NCBI GenBank assembly: GCA_025210525.1
Contig: JAOARP010000056.1
Coordinates: 1-45,064 of the forward strand
DNA length: 45,064 nt
From: Marinisporobacter sp.
GTDB taxonomy: Bacteria > Bacillota > Clostridia > Peptostreptococcales > Thermotaleaceae
Direction of reading: 5' to 3'
The position numbers and the translations under genes are program-made. The number at the start of each line of letters is the position of its first letter. The first letter of the stretch is position 1. Below are positions 28,230 to 36,618 of the stretch, in pieces. The notes beneath the pieces are model-generated. The model did no database searches. It was not told where the DNA came from and saw only the letters and a program-made list of their open reading frames with translations.

Positions 28230-28496
28230 TTATTTTTCTTGATAACCTTCACAAGTTACAGCGCAAAGTTCGCCATATGTCCATGATTCTTTTTCAAGGC
28301 CTAAGCAGGTACCTACATTGTTCTCATTGGGATTTATGAAGTGAGCACAATTTTTACACTTTTTTAGTGCAGTAAATTTTGGACAGGTATCTGTATCTGT
28401 AAAAATAATATTATTTGTTAATCTACAAATGCCCTTTGCCACATCAATAGATGCGAAATTTGAGCAATCATTATGTTTTTGATTTGTTTTATCCAT
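28230..28496 (-). CDS. hpdC: 4-hydroxyphenylacetate decarboxylase small subunit (iron-sulfur)
   Basis: 88 residues. Small subunit needed for activity and stability of HpdB, binding two [4Fe-4S] clusters. The ligand pattern fits: His8, Cys11, Cys24, Cys38 for one cluster; Cys47, Cys50, Cys64, Cys82 for the other (family knowledge aligned by eye); Cys78 is extra. The segments GICRL, KCKNCAHF and GLEKESW resemble known HpdC. ATG at 28496 is chosen: GGGGTG lies about 7 bases upstream, overlapping the end of hpdB. Confidence 0.9.
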   Translation of the reverse strand: MDKTNQKHNDCSNFASIDVAKGICRLTNNIIFTDTDTCPKFTALKKCKNCAHFINPNENNVGTCLGLEKESWTYGELCAVTCEGYQEK

Positions 28497-28500
28497 TATT

Positions 28501-31218
28501 TTACACCCCTTCGTATTCAGTTCTTGCAACTACTTCATCTTGGATAGGTTTGCCGATTTCACACCAGTATTGTGTAAAGCCTGCAACCCGAACCATTAGA
28601 TCTCTATAATTATCAGGTTTTTCTTGAGCAGCTTTAAGTACTTTGGAGTCCACAATATTGTATTGGATATGGAAGCCTCCTTTTCTCATATAAGCTCTTG
28701 TTAAATCTAATAGCTTTTTAGATCCTTCTATGCCTTTAATAGCACTTGGATGGATTTTTAAGTTCATTTGAGAGTTTTGAGACTGAGTATGATCCCAAAC
28801 AGTAGCTGAATTAAACAATGCATAAGGTCCATTCTTATCTGTTCCTGGATAAGCCGACATAGAACCATCTGCATAAGTAGTACCAGCTAAACGTCCATCA
28901 GCAGAAGCAAGAGTTGCACGACCTTGTGCTCCATGGGTTGATACAGAAATTTGACAAGCATATAAAGGCTTTGCATAAAGAGATTCATGGTTTTTACACA
29001 TACTACAGAACCAATCTTCGTATTCTTTTAAGATATTGTCTGCATAGGAGTTGTCATTACCATATTTTGGAGCTGTTAAGCAATCTCCATAAAGATCATC
29101 ATAAGGATCATTCATTTCTGCTTTTTCTTGATCTGCTAAAGAATAGCTTCCTATTTCATCAGCAGCCTTAAAACCAAAGTTATGAAGAATAGCTTCTCTC
29201 ATGGTATCAATTGTATATTTTTTATCATCATAAACTAATCTTTTGATAGCCGCTAAAGAATTGACCATATTTGCAGTACCACAACTTTCTACATTAAAGG
29301 TTCCATTGTAGCGATATCCTAAATGACCGATATGTTGACCTTTGTCTAAACAATCTGGTTTTAGCATAGAGCTAAATATGGACATATTATGTTTTCTCCA
29401 GATATCATGTTGAATATTATTTGTTGTAGTTAAGCAATCAACAGTTATATCATAATAATCCTTGAAAGTATCCCATAATTCTTCATAAGTTTCAAGTTTT
29501 TTATTGTGAGGTGGATATACTTGAATACCTGTTCTATAATCTTTACCGTTTGTAAGAACTAATTCAAGGACCTTTGGATTTGCGATAAAGTGTACACCTA
29601 CACTAGTTGGTTGACCAGCACCCCCTGGGATTTCATAAGTCTTTCCATTAAGAGTCAAAGTTTTCCAACAGGCAGGAGAAGTTTCAAGACATCCTCCAAT
29701 AGCAAAGGAGCGAGCTTCTTCTACTGTCATTCCCTCAGGACCATATTGCTGCAATAAGAATTCAATACCGCCTCGGTTGTTCATCCAAGCTGGATATCCT
29801 GTACCTGTTTTATCACATTCAATACATTTTAATAGGAATTCTTCTGGTAATTTCTCATCATAAAGAACAGATAGTGTTGGTTGTGGAGATGAACAAGTAA
29901 TACCTGCTTCTACAATAAGCATTTCCAAAGGATTTGTAGCCGATTGATTATCACTTGTTAAACCACCAATGCTTAAGTTATTAAAGGTATTTCCAGAAAG
30001 AACACCCCCCACTACTCCAGTAGATGCAAAACAGTCAATACAGGTCATTTTGATTCTATGAAGTTCTAAAAGCTCAAGAACTTCTTTTTCTGTAATACGG
30101 TTATTTTCCATATCTTGCTCAAACCATGGATAAAGAACTTGACCAAGTCTTCCAGGAGATAATCCTGAAATAGCATCTTCGTTTAAGCAAGTAATATGTA
30201 CAATATAAGAAAGCTGGAGGGCTTCTCTAAAGGTACGAGGCTGTTTATGAGCAATCCACTCTAAACAAGATGTAATTTCCTCATATTCTTGTTTTTGAAT
30301 AGGGTCTATTGTTATAGAAGAAAGCCTTTCTGCTTCCTTTGCATAATTTAGGATCCAAGTTTGTACCCCTTCTAACACAATTCTTACGGCTTCATAGAAA
30401 TACAAACGATCCATACCATTGAGTCCATCACCATCTGCTCTTCCAGCAACCTTGTTTTTACAATCTTTAGCCATCTTTATAAGGGTATCAAAGCCATATT
30501 GTAGAGGATAATAATAGTTAATAATTTCCCTTCCTTGTGGTAAGGTGAATCCAGAGTCAAACATACAAATGAGAGTTCTCATAATATTTTCTTTCATTTC
30601 GTATTCTGGAATCATTTGTTCATATTTATGTCCTAAGTCATCTACACTTTTTCCAACCCATTCTTTTGCCAACTTTACGAGAACAGGGATTTCTTCTTTA
30701 CGCATTCCAAATTTACCAGCAATAGAAACTACATTACCAAAGCTTTCAGTAACATTCCCACCGCCTGTACCAAATTTGCTCAACTCTCCTGAACTAGCAC
30801 TTCCTCGATCAAGAGCTTCTTTATAAAGTTCGTCCTCTTTTGCTACGAAAAATCCTTCAGATAACCAGGGCATAGGGAAGGACCCTCTATAATAGCTTGC
30901 TTTTTGCATAACGAGCTTTTCACTAGGGAAGATTACAGGAGTTAGATGAGAAAAAGCATACTTTAAGGCTTCTGCACGTCTTACAACTGTAACTTCACCC
31001 TCTAATTCATTCCATTTACGGGTATACCAATAAGGAAATTCTGTATTGGCAGAAGATAATGTGTCATAATAAATATCTCTTAATTTTTTTGCTCTTTCTG
31101 TAGGTTCTTTTTGAACTTCTCGATCAATCATTTTTTCTGGTGCATTTCCACCAGCTTGGAAATTGATGGGTAATCCTTTTGCAGCTAAGATATCTGCTAA
31201 TCTTTTTTTAGATTCCAT
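28501..31218 (-). CDS. hpdB: 4-hydroxyphenylacetate decarboxylase large subunit (glycyl radical enzyme)
   Basis: 905 residues. Decarboxylates 4-hydroxyphenylacetate to p-cresol during tyrosine fermentation. Counting from the ATG at 31218: thiyl Cys510 and Glu512 ([11 protein letters not shown]), His543, Glu644 ([10 protein letters not shown]) and radical Gly880 ([10 protein letters not shown]). These match in order and spacing the Cys503/Glu505/His536/Glu637/Gly873 set I recall for the Clostridium scatologenes enzyme. The adjacent hpdC favours this assignment over indoleacetate or phenylacetate decarboxylases, which I recall as lacking the small subunit. AAGGGGGGG lies 5 bases before the ATG. 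Confidence 0.92.
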   Translation of the reverse strand: MESKKRLADILAAKGLPINFQAGGNAPEKMIDREVQKEPTERAKKLRDIYYDTLSSANTEFPYWYTRKWNELEGEVTVVRRAEALKYAFSHLTPVIFPSEKLVMQKASYYRGSFPMPWLSEGFFVAKEDELYKEALDRGSASSGELSKFGTGGGNVTESFGNVVSIAGKFGMRKEEIPVLVKLAKEWVGKSVDDLGHKYEQMIPEYEMKENIMRTLICMFDSGFTLPQGREIINYYYPLQYGFDTLIKMAKDCKNKVAGRADGDGLNGMDRLYFYEAVRIVLEGVQTWILNYAKEAERLSSITIDPIQKQEYEEITSCLEWIAHKQPRTFREALQLSYIVHITCLNEDAISGLSPGRLGQVLYPWFEQDMENNRITEKEVLELLELHRIKMTCIDCFASTGVVGGVLSGNTFNNLSIGGLTSDNQSATNPLEMLIVEAGITCSSPQPTLSVLYDEKLPEEFLLKCIECDKTGTGYPAWMNNRGGIEFLLQQYGPEGMTVEEARSFAIGGCLETSPACWKTLTLNGKTYEIPGGAGQPTSVGVHFIANPKVLELVLTNGKDYRTGIQVYPPHNKKLETYEELWDTFKDYYDITVDCLTTTNNIQHDIWRKHNMSIFSSMLKPDCLDKGQHIGHLGYRYNGTFNVESCGTANMVNSLAAIKRLVYDDKKYTIDTMREAILHNFGFKAADEIGSYSLADQEKAEMNDPYDDLYGDCLTAPKYGNDNSYADNILKEYEDWFCSMCKNHESLYAKPLYACQISVSTHGAQGRATLASADGRLAGTTYADGSMSAYPGTDKNGPYALFNSATVWDHTQSQNSQMNLKIHPSAIKGIEGSKKLLDLTRAYMRKGGFHIQYNIVDSKVLKAAQEKPDNYRDLMVRVAGFTQYWCEIGKPIQDEVVARTEYEGV

Positions 31219-31289
31219 CAAAACCCCCCCTTTTTTTTATTTGAATTCTTAAGATGAAACCTATGGCTGTAACGAACTAAAATTTACAC

Positions 31290-31468
31290 ACAATAATGTT
31301 TATTGTATTTACAAAGAAAATATGACAAACTCATATAAAAATAATTTTCTAAGATTTATCGTAAATTAAAAGAAACATGTAAACTTAGTTTACGCAATGC
31401 TAAGGTGCTGTAAGATGCTATAAGGCTATAGGATAGTGTTTACTTCGTTTACAAAACATCTGTTTTGT
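31290..31468. promoter_or_regulatory. Palindrome cluster between divergent hpdB and hbd
   Basis: Three inverted repeats lie in the 434-base spacer (31219-31652): ACAATAA-TGT-TTATTGT (31290-31306), GTAAAC-TTA-GTTTAC (31379-31393) and ACAAAACA-TC-TGTTTTGT (31451-31468). Two further direct GTTTAC copies are at 31438-31443 and 31447-31452. They may be operators for hpdB (minus) and enhancer sites for the sigma-54 promoter of hbd (plus). No clear -24/-12 element was found on the hpdB side. Confidence 0.5.
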
Positions 31469-31567
31469 AGATAAAAATGTAAAAGAAGGATTTAATAAAT
31501 AAATACATGAAAGTAGCTAATTTAAATGGAAAGAGAGAATGAAACGTTTTTTTTATAAGATGAAAAA

Positions 31568-31584
31568 TTGGTATAGGACTTGCG
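31568..31584 (+). promoter_or_regulatory. Sigma-54 (-24/-12) promoter of hbd
   Basis: TTGGTATAGGACTTGCG has GG and GC exactly 10 bases apart with TTGG and TTGC blocks. It lies 69 bases before the hbd start codon. Confidence 0.75.
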
Positions 31585-31652
31585 TAATAGGTTTTATGAT
31601 ACTCAAAAATGATCAAAAAATAATTCATAAAATAAAACTTAGGAGGTCCTTT

Positions 31653-32492
31653 ATGGAAAAGATTTGTGTAATAGGTGCTGGAACAATGGGGTCAGGAATC
31701 GTACAAGCTTTCGCAACGTCAGGATACCAAGTAATCATGAAAGATATTCAAGAAAGTTCTTTAGAAAGAGGACTTGAAATGATTACAATAAATCTAGAAA
31801 GATGTATAAAGAATGGAAAAACCACAAGAGAAGAGAAGGATAAAATATTAGGAAGAATCACCACCACTACAGGGATGGATATAGAAGATGTAGATCTAGT
31901 AGTAGAAGCAGCAGTAGAATGTATTGAAAAAAAGAAGGAAATATTTAAACAGCTAGATCAAGTCTGTAAAAAAGAAACGATTCTAGCTACGAATACATCC
32001 TCTCTTTCTATAACAGAAATAGCAGCTGCAACCAATAGACCTGAGAAGGTGATAGGAATGCATTTTTTTAATCCTGTTCCAGTGATGAAGCTTGTAGAAG
32101 TAATAAAAGGAATCGTTACATCTGAAGAAACAAAAAATAGTGTTTTAGAAATGAGTAAAAAGATGGAAAAAACTCCTGTAGAAGTAGAAGAGGCTCCGGG
32201 CTTTGTAGTCAATAGAATTTTAATTCCTATGATTAATGAAGCCATTGGTATCTTAGCAGAAGGTATTGCAACTGCTGAGGATATAGATCAAGCTATGAAA
32301 TTAGGTGCAAATCATCCTATAGGTCCTTTAGCATTAGCTGACTTAATAGGAAATGATGTAAATTTAGCTATTATGGAAGTTCTTTATAAAGAATTTAGTG
32401 ATCCAAAATATAGACCTCATCCCTTGCTAAAAAAGATGGTAAAAGGAAATCTTTTAGGAAGAAAGACAGGGAAAGGTTTTTATACATATTAG
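31653..32492 (+). CDS. hbd: 3-hydroxybutyryl-CoA dehydrogenase
   Basis: 279 residues. Reduces acetoacetyl-CoA to 3-hydroxybutyryl-CoA in butyrate formation. Rossmann motif [14 protein letters not shown] at the N-terminus, catalytic serine in [11 protein letters not shown], catalytic His in [15 protein letters not shown], and substrate-loop [22 protein letters not shown] lies 6 bases before the ATG at 31653; an in-frame upstream extension to 31539 has no RBS and spans the sigma-54 promoter, so it is not coding. Other butyrate genes (thl, crt, bcd) are absent from the window. Confidence 0.93.
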   Translation: MEKICVIGAGTMGSGIVQAFATSGYQVIMKDIQESSLERGLEMITINLERCIKNGKTTREEKDKILGRITTTTGMDIEDVDLVVEAAVECIEKKKEIFKQLDQVCKKETILATNTSSLSITEIAAATNRPEKVIGMHFFNPVPVMKLVEVIKGIVTSEETKNSVLEMSKKMEKTPVEVEEAPGFVVNRILIPMINEAIGILAEGIATAEDIDQAMKLGANHPIGPLALADLIGNDVNLAIMEVLYKEFSDPKYRPHPLLKKMVKGNLLGRKTGKGFYTY

Positions 32493-32497
32493 AAATA

Positions 32498-32534
32498 AAA
32501 ATCTCTTGATAGGAATATCAGGGGATTTTATTTT
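32498..32534 (+). terminator. Terminator after hbd
   Basis: AAAATCTCTTGATA pairs with TATCAGGGGATTTT (two G-U pairs) over a 4-base loop, followed by ATTTTA. Confidence 0.82.
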
Positions 32535-32551
32535 ACAGACAAACAGAATTC

Positions 32552-32587
32552 CACAAGTTTTGTGAAAATAAAGACCTATGATATAAT
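32552..32587 (+). promoter_or_regulatory. Promoter of second sigma-54 activator, with inverted repeat at -35
   Basis: TTGTGA (32560-32565), 16-base spacer, TATAAT (32582-32587). The inverted repeat CACAA-GTT-TTGTG (32552-32564) covers the -35 box and might be an operator. Confidence 0.6.
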
Positions 32588-32655
32588 TTCAGTGAAATCG
32601 TATAAAACAAACTATTATCAATAGATTATCCTTACTTTGAAAAGGAGCGCTTCTT

Positions 32656-34359
32656 ATGAAAAAATATTTTAACCCTTTAATCAATAACATACTAGATGCA
32701 CTTTTAGCTATAGATAAGGATGGAGAAGTGATCCTTATGAATCAACGTGCAGAAAAATTATTGGACATAAAAAAAGAGGAGATACTAGGAAAACATATTC
32801 ATAAGATTATTCCCCATTGTAGACTTCCTATTATTGTAAAAACAGGAGAAGAGGAAAGAGATCGATATATATGTATCAATAAAAGACAATATAAAATAAG
32901 TATGATTCCTATGATGATCAATGGAAATATTGAAGGGGCTATGGCTTTATTTCGAGATATTACAAACTATAGAAAAATGAGTAAAGAGATGGATCAAGAT
33001 AAGGTCTATATAGAAATACTCAATACTATTTTAGATACAGCAAATGAGTGGGTTACAGTTGTTGATGAAGAAGGAATTATTACTATGATGAGTAAAGCAT
33101 ACAAGAAATTTTTAAATATACAAGACCCAGAAGGAAGACATGTAACGGAAGTAGTTGAAAATACAAGGCTTCATGTAGTATTAGAAACAGGAGTTATGGA
33201 AATTGGTGAAATTCAAGAAATAAAAAATAAAAGAATGATTTCTATGCGTATTCCTATCAAAAAAGATGGAGAGATTATTGGTGCAGTTGGAAAAGTAATG
33301 TTTAAGGATATAAGAGATTTTCAAATGCTTGGGAAAAAGATCTCTAAATTAGAAAAAGAGCTGGCTTACTATAAAAGTGAGTTAAATAAAGAGAGAACAG
33401 CAAAATATTCTTTTCAAGATTTAGTAGGAGAAAGCCCTAGCATGAGTGTTGTGAAGGATATGGCAATGAAGGTGGCAAAAACTAGTTCAAATGTACTTAT
33501 TACAGGAGAAAGCGGTACTGGTAAAGAGCTTTTTGCCCATTCGATTCATAATGCGAGTAATAGATATTTAGGACCCTTTGTGAAAATAAACTGTGCAGCT
33601 ATTCCAGCAGAACTATTAGAATCTGAATTGTTCGGATATGAAGATGGTGCATTTACAGGGGCTAAAAAGGGTGGGAAAGAAGGTAAGTTTGAGCTTGCAA
33701 ATGGAGGGACTATTTTATTAGATGAAATAGGGGATATGCCTATGACTATGCAGGCAAAGCTTTTAAGGGTGCTTCAGGAAAAAGAAGTAGAAAGATTAGG
33801 TGGAAATGTGATTCGAAAGATAGATGTTAGAATCATCTCATCAACGAATAAGGATTTAGAATCTCTTGTAGAAAAGGGAAAATTCCGTGAAGACCTTTTT
33901 TATAGACTCAATGTTATGGCTATTAAGATTCCTCCCCTTAGAGAAAGAAAAGAAGATATAGAAGCTCTTTCTAATGAATTGAAAATGAAGTTATCTAATC
34001 GATTAGATATTTATGTAGAAGGAATCTCACAAAAATCTATTGAAATCTTAAAAAAATATGATTGGCCTGGGAATGTAAGAGAACTTGAAAATGTTATTGA
34101 AAGGGCTATTAATCTTTTAGATTCAGATTTAATTATAAAATCAAAGCATTTACCTAAAAGACTTACTAAAAATAGTCAAAAGATCTATCCTACAGAAAAA
34201 AAATCATTAAAAGGAATAATAGAAGAAATGGAAAAAGATATGATTACAGCTAGTTTAAAAGCAAATGATGGAAATAAGTATCAAACAGCAAAGTCTCTTG
34301 GGATTAGTAGAGTGGGACTTTATAAGAAATTAAAAAGATATGGGATAGAGGATATTTAG
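32656..34359 (+). CDS. Sigma-54-dependent activator (PAS-PAS-AAA+-Fis HTH)
   Basis: 567 residues. Two PAS domains (about 8-110 and 125-225), a short coiled-coil linker, a sigma-54 AAA+ domain with GESGTGKE, GAFTGAKKGG, LLDEIGDMP and FREDLFYRLNV, and a C-terminal Fis-type helix-turn-helix (KYQTAKSLGISRVGLYKKL). Its position just after hbd, which has a -24/-12 promoter, makes hbd (and perhaps the divergent hpd genes) its likely target. The PAS signal is unknown. Confidence 0.9.
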   Translation: MKKYFNPLINNILDALLAIDKDGEVILMNQRAEKLLDIKKEEILGKHIHKIIPHCRLPIIVKTGEEERDRYICINKRQYKISMIPMMINGNIEGAMALFRDITNYRKMSKEMDQDKVYIEILNTILDTANEWVTVVDEEGIITMMSKAYKKFLNIQDPEGRHVTEVVENTRLHVVLETGVMEIGEIQEIKNKRMISMRIPIKKDGEIIGAVGKVMFKDIRDFQMLGKKISKLEKELAYYKSELNKERTAKYSFQDLVGESPSMSVVKDMAMKVAKTSSNVLITGESGTGKELFAHSIHNASNRYLGPFVKINCAAIPAELLESELFGYEDGAFTGAKKGGKEGKFELANGGTILLDEIGDMPMTMQAKLLRVLQEKEVERLGGNVIRKIDVRIISSTNKDLESLVEKGKFREDLFYRLNVMAIKIPPLRERKEDIEALSNELKMKLSNRLDIYVEGISQKSIEILKKYDWPGNVRELENVIERAINLLDSDLIIKSKHLPKRLTKNSQKIYPTEKKSLKGIIEEMEKDMITASLKANDGNKYQTAKSLGISRVGLYKKLKRYGIEDI

Positions 34360-34486
34360 ATGAAAAAGATATATGGATATTGAAATGTGTTGAAATTTAA
34401 CATTTGTCAAAATTTTCAATTTACAAATATATGCCTATATAATAAAATAAAGGTAAAATTTATAAGTAATAGAATAATGAATTTTA

Positions 34487-34532
34487 TTTTTATGAAGAGG
34501 ATAACATGGTGCATATGTTATTTTCATAAAAA
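34487..34532 (+). promoter_or_regulatory. Two-part hairpin in the leader of the secreted protein gene
   Basis: TTTTTATGAA and TTCATAAAAA form an outer 10-bp stem; ATAACAT and ATGTTAT an inner 7-bp stem, separated by a small internal loop (GAGG against T). It ends 10 bases before the GGAGAG ribosome site, so it may affect mRNA stability or translation. No T-run follows on the plus strand. Confidence 0.5.
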
Positions 34533-34552
34533 ATGAAAAAGGAGAGAAAAGG

Positions 34553-35944
34553 ATGAAAAGAATTTTGAGTGTATTACTAATAATGGGATTACTTCTATCC
34601 ATGTCAAGCATTGCTTTTGCACTTGATGTCAAGTTAATTGGAGGGTCTGCTAATAATAAAACGCATGCACAGGTCATTGGATATGAGAAATACGAGCAAA
34701 CCAATGTAAGTTCTCCAGGAGAATCTGTACAACCTACGAATTCTACACCACCTCAAAATACTACATATCAACCGAATAATAATATTAGTTATGATTTTTC
34801 TTCTTGGCCAGCAATAGATATTATGCAAGGGGAATTTAGCTTAAATCGTGCATATACTCATTCTATGTATGCTGTACCAAATGAAAAAGGGCGTACATTT
34901 GCAACTTTTAGAAATTCAACCTTTACAAATGGTGAAATTGAAACAAAGGTGACTCTTTATGATTTAAAAAGTGGTGTAACGGGTAATGCAGGAATATATT
35001 TTAGAAACACTGTCCTTGGAATAGACAAAGATAGTGGATATTATGTAGGGGTACAATATGCTGATAGTCAAAATAGACACAATGCAAAGGTTGGTTTTTG
35101 GATATGTAATAACGGAAAATGGAAATCCTTAGCGTATGCACCTATGAATATTCAAAAAAGAACAGTGTATAATCTAAAGGTAGTAGCTAATGGTAGTCAA
35201 TTTTATGTTTATTTAAATAACAAAAAAGTTATGACAGTGAAAGATGCAACATATAAAAGTGGTGAAGTTGGATTTAGAACTTTTAGAATACCTGCTATAT
35301 TTCAAAATATAGAAATTCGAAGAAATACTAATATTATACAAACACCACAGAATACACAAAAATCAAAAGTAGTAAAATATGATGCGGATAAGGGTATGTT
35401 TTCTTATTATGGATATTTTGATAAAGTTGAGAGAAAAAAATATATCAATAGTTATGTTTATCATTTAGATGGGGCAAACAGTAAAATAGGTAGAAAAGAA
35501 GGTAAGCTTGTCCTAGATTATGATATGCAAAAAAGACTAGGAACTTGGTATACAGATGTAGATATGGAAGCCAATGTATTCCTTGATAAAAAAGATTGGT
35601 ATTCAGATGTTGGAATTATATTAAGAGTTACGAATATGGGACCCCAAAACAATAGTTATAATGGGTACTATGCAGGTGTTAGAGATGATGGAGATGTTGT
35701 TTTTGGAAGACATTCTATGCAGAATGGATGGAAAGAATTAAAAAGATTTGATACCAATTTAAATGCACAGGCACCAAATAAATTAAGAGTAAAAGCAGTA
35801 GGTCCGTATTTTACTGTTTATATGAATGATAGAAAGTTAGGAACTATAACAGATTATACCTATAAAGCGGGAAAAGTTGGTCTTAGAACTTGGGACGGAT
35901 ATGTTTACTATTATGATATCGTAGTAAAAGATTTAACCAGCTAA
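34553..35944 (+). CDS. Secreted protein with two lectin-like beta-sandwich domains
   Basis: 463 residues. Signal peptide at 1-23 (MKRILSVLLIMGLLLS, cut near AFA). A Pro/Asn/Thr-rich linker is followed by two similar domains (about 85-255 and 285-462), each with a GxYFRNT or GIILRVT strand, a GYYxGV repeat, YLNNKKV or YMNDRKL, and a closing YKSGEVGFRT or YKAGKVGLRT. The pattern resembles the concanavalin-like DUF1080/3-keto-disaccharide hydrolase-like fold, suggesting glycan binding. No catalytic site was recognised. Strong AAGGAG RBS; own terminator. Confidence 0.72.
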   Translation: MKRILSVLLIMGLLLSMSSIAFALDVKLIGGSANNKTHAQVIGYEKYEQTNVSSPGESVQPTNSTPPQNTTYQPNNNISYDFSSWPAIDIMQGEFSLNRAYTHSMYAVPNEKGRTFATFRNSTFTNGEIETKVTLYDLKSGVTGNAGIYFRNTVLGIDKDSGYYVGVQYADSQNRHNAKVGFWICNNGKWKSLAYAPMNIQKRTVYNLKVVANGSQFYVYLNNKKVMTVKDATYKSGEVGFRTFRIPAIFQNIEIRRNTNIIQTPQNTQKSKVVKYDADKGMFSYYGYFDKVERKKYINSYVYHLDGANSKIGRKEGKLVLDYDMQKRLGTWYTDVDMEANVFLDKKDWYSDVGIILRVTNMGPQNNSYNGYYAGVRDDGDVVFGRHSMQNGWKELKRFDTNLNAQAPNKLRVKAVGPYFTVYMNDRKLGTITDYTYKAGKVGLRTWDGYVYYYDIVVKDLTS

Positions 35945-35945
35945 T

Positions 35946-35990
35946 AATATATAAAAAGAATCTCTTTTTTAGAGATTCTTTTTATATATT
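35946..35990. terminator. Perfect 20-bp-stem bidirectional terminator
   Basis: A 20-base arm (35946-35965) and its exact complement (35971-35990) enclose five T residues; A- and T-runs are within the stem. Ends the secreted-protein gene, and can end the decayed minus-strand gene. Confidence 0.88.
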
Positions 35991-35999
35991 GATCTAAAT

Positions 36000-36255
36000 T
36001 TATTCATCCTCTTCTATGAAATTATGACTTGTACTTCCATCATAATCCATAGAATAGACTTTTTTAAACTCTTCTATTTTTCCTAAAGTTTCATCACAAA
36101 ATGAATTTTATCCTTCAAAAGCATGTAATACAATTCCCTCAAGTAAATCTCCTAAAGATATATCAAAATACTCTGCTAAACCCTTAAGACCCTTCACTGT
36201 TTTTTTTCTCCATACGTACTCTAGTTTGGATACGTTGAACCTTAACCATATTCAT
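36000..36255 (-). pseudogene. Decayed small conserved protein gene (frameshift plus internal stop)
   Basis: On the minus strand, ATG at 36255 begins MNMVKVQRIQTRVRMEKK; after a run of eight A the frame must shift by one base to continue TVKGLKGLAEYFDISLGD and LLEGIVLHAFEG. There an in-frame TAA interrupts, then NSFCDETLGKIEEFKKVYSM runs on to a final TAA at 36000-36002. The uninterrupted version would be about 85 residues. I recall similar short proteins in Firmicutes with no assigned function, but cannot name the family. Two separate lesions point to a dead gene. Confidence 0.7.
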
Positions 36256-36551
36256 ATTTTTCCCCATTTGGTAATGATTAGAAACAAAATCGCCACCTCG
36301 GTGAAATTATGCTAAGGTAATGACGGGGCTGTAAAGAATGATTTCTTGATTTTATTATTTATTATAAAAAAATTTAAAATAAGTGTTTAGAGAAAAAATG
36401 GATGGGTAAATATAAAATATCCAAAAGAAAAGGAGATGATACAAAAAAATAGATATTTTAGATTTTTAAGAAATGGAAACATAAGAGAAATTTAAAAAAG
36501 AAGGGGTGAGTCCACCAAAGTATGAGTGATGAGCAAGTGAATATAGAATAA
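36256..36551. other. Non-coding stretch with possible gene remnant
   Basis: No intact gene is seen. One plus-strand frame (36440-36529) reads YKKIDILDF, stop, EMET, stop, EKFKKEGVSPPKYE, stop; this may be the tail of another dead gene but is short and unrecognised. Confidence 0.3.
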
Positions 36552-36591
36552 AAAAGGCAACTCTAAACGGTTAGTGAAAGAGTTGTCTTTT
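36552..36591 (-). terminator. Terminator of the SLH repeat protein gene
   Basis: AAAAGGCAACTCT (36552-36564) pairs with AGAGTTGTCTTTT (36579-36591) with one G-U pair; the minus strand ends in a T-run. Confidence 0.8.
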
Positions 36592-36618
36592 ATTTACTAT
36601 AGTATTACTAGATTTATA

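Noticed and set aside
28501-31218. Pyruvate formate-lyase, glycerol dehydratase or choline lyase
   Set aside because: The small HpdC subunit and the Glu512/His543/Glu644 pattern fit 4-hydroxyphenylacetate decarboxylase.
31219-31470. Sigma-54 promoter for hpdB on the minus strand
   Set aside because: No GG-N10-GC element was found on that strand in the spacer.
31539-31652. N-terminal extension of hbd
   Set aside because: It contains the sigma-54 promoter, lacks an RBS, and the ATG at 31653 has AGGAGG and starts exactly at the Rossmann motif.
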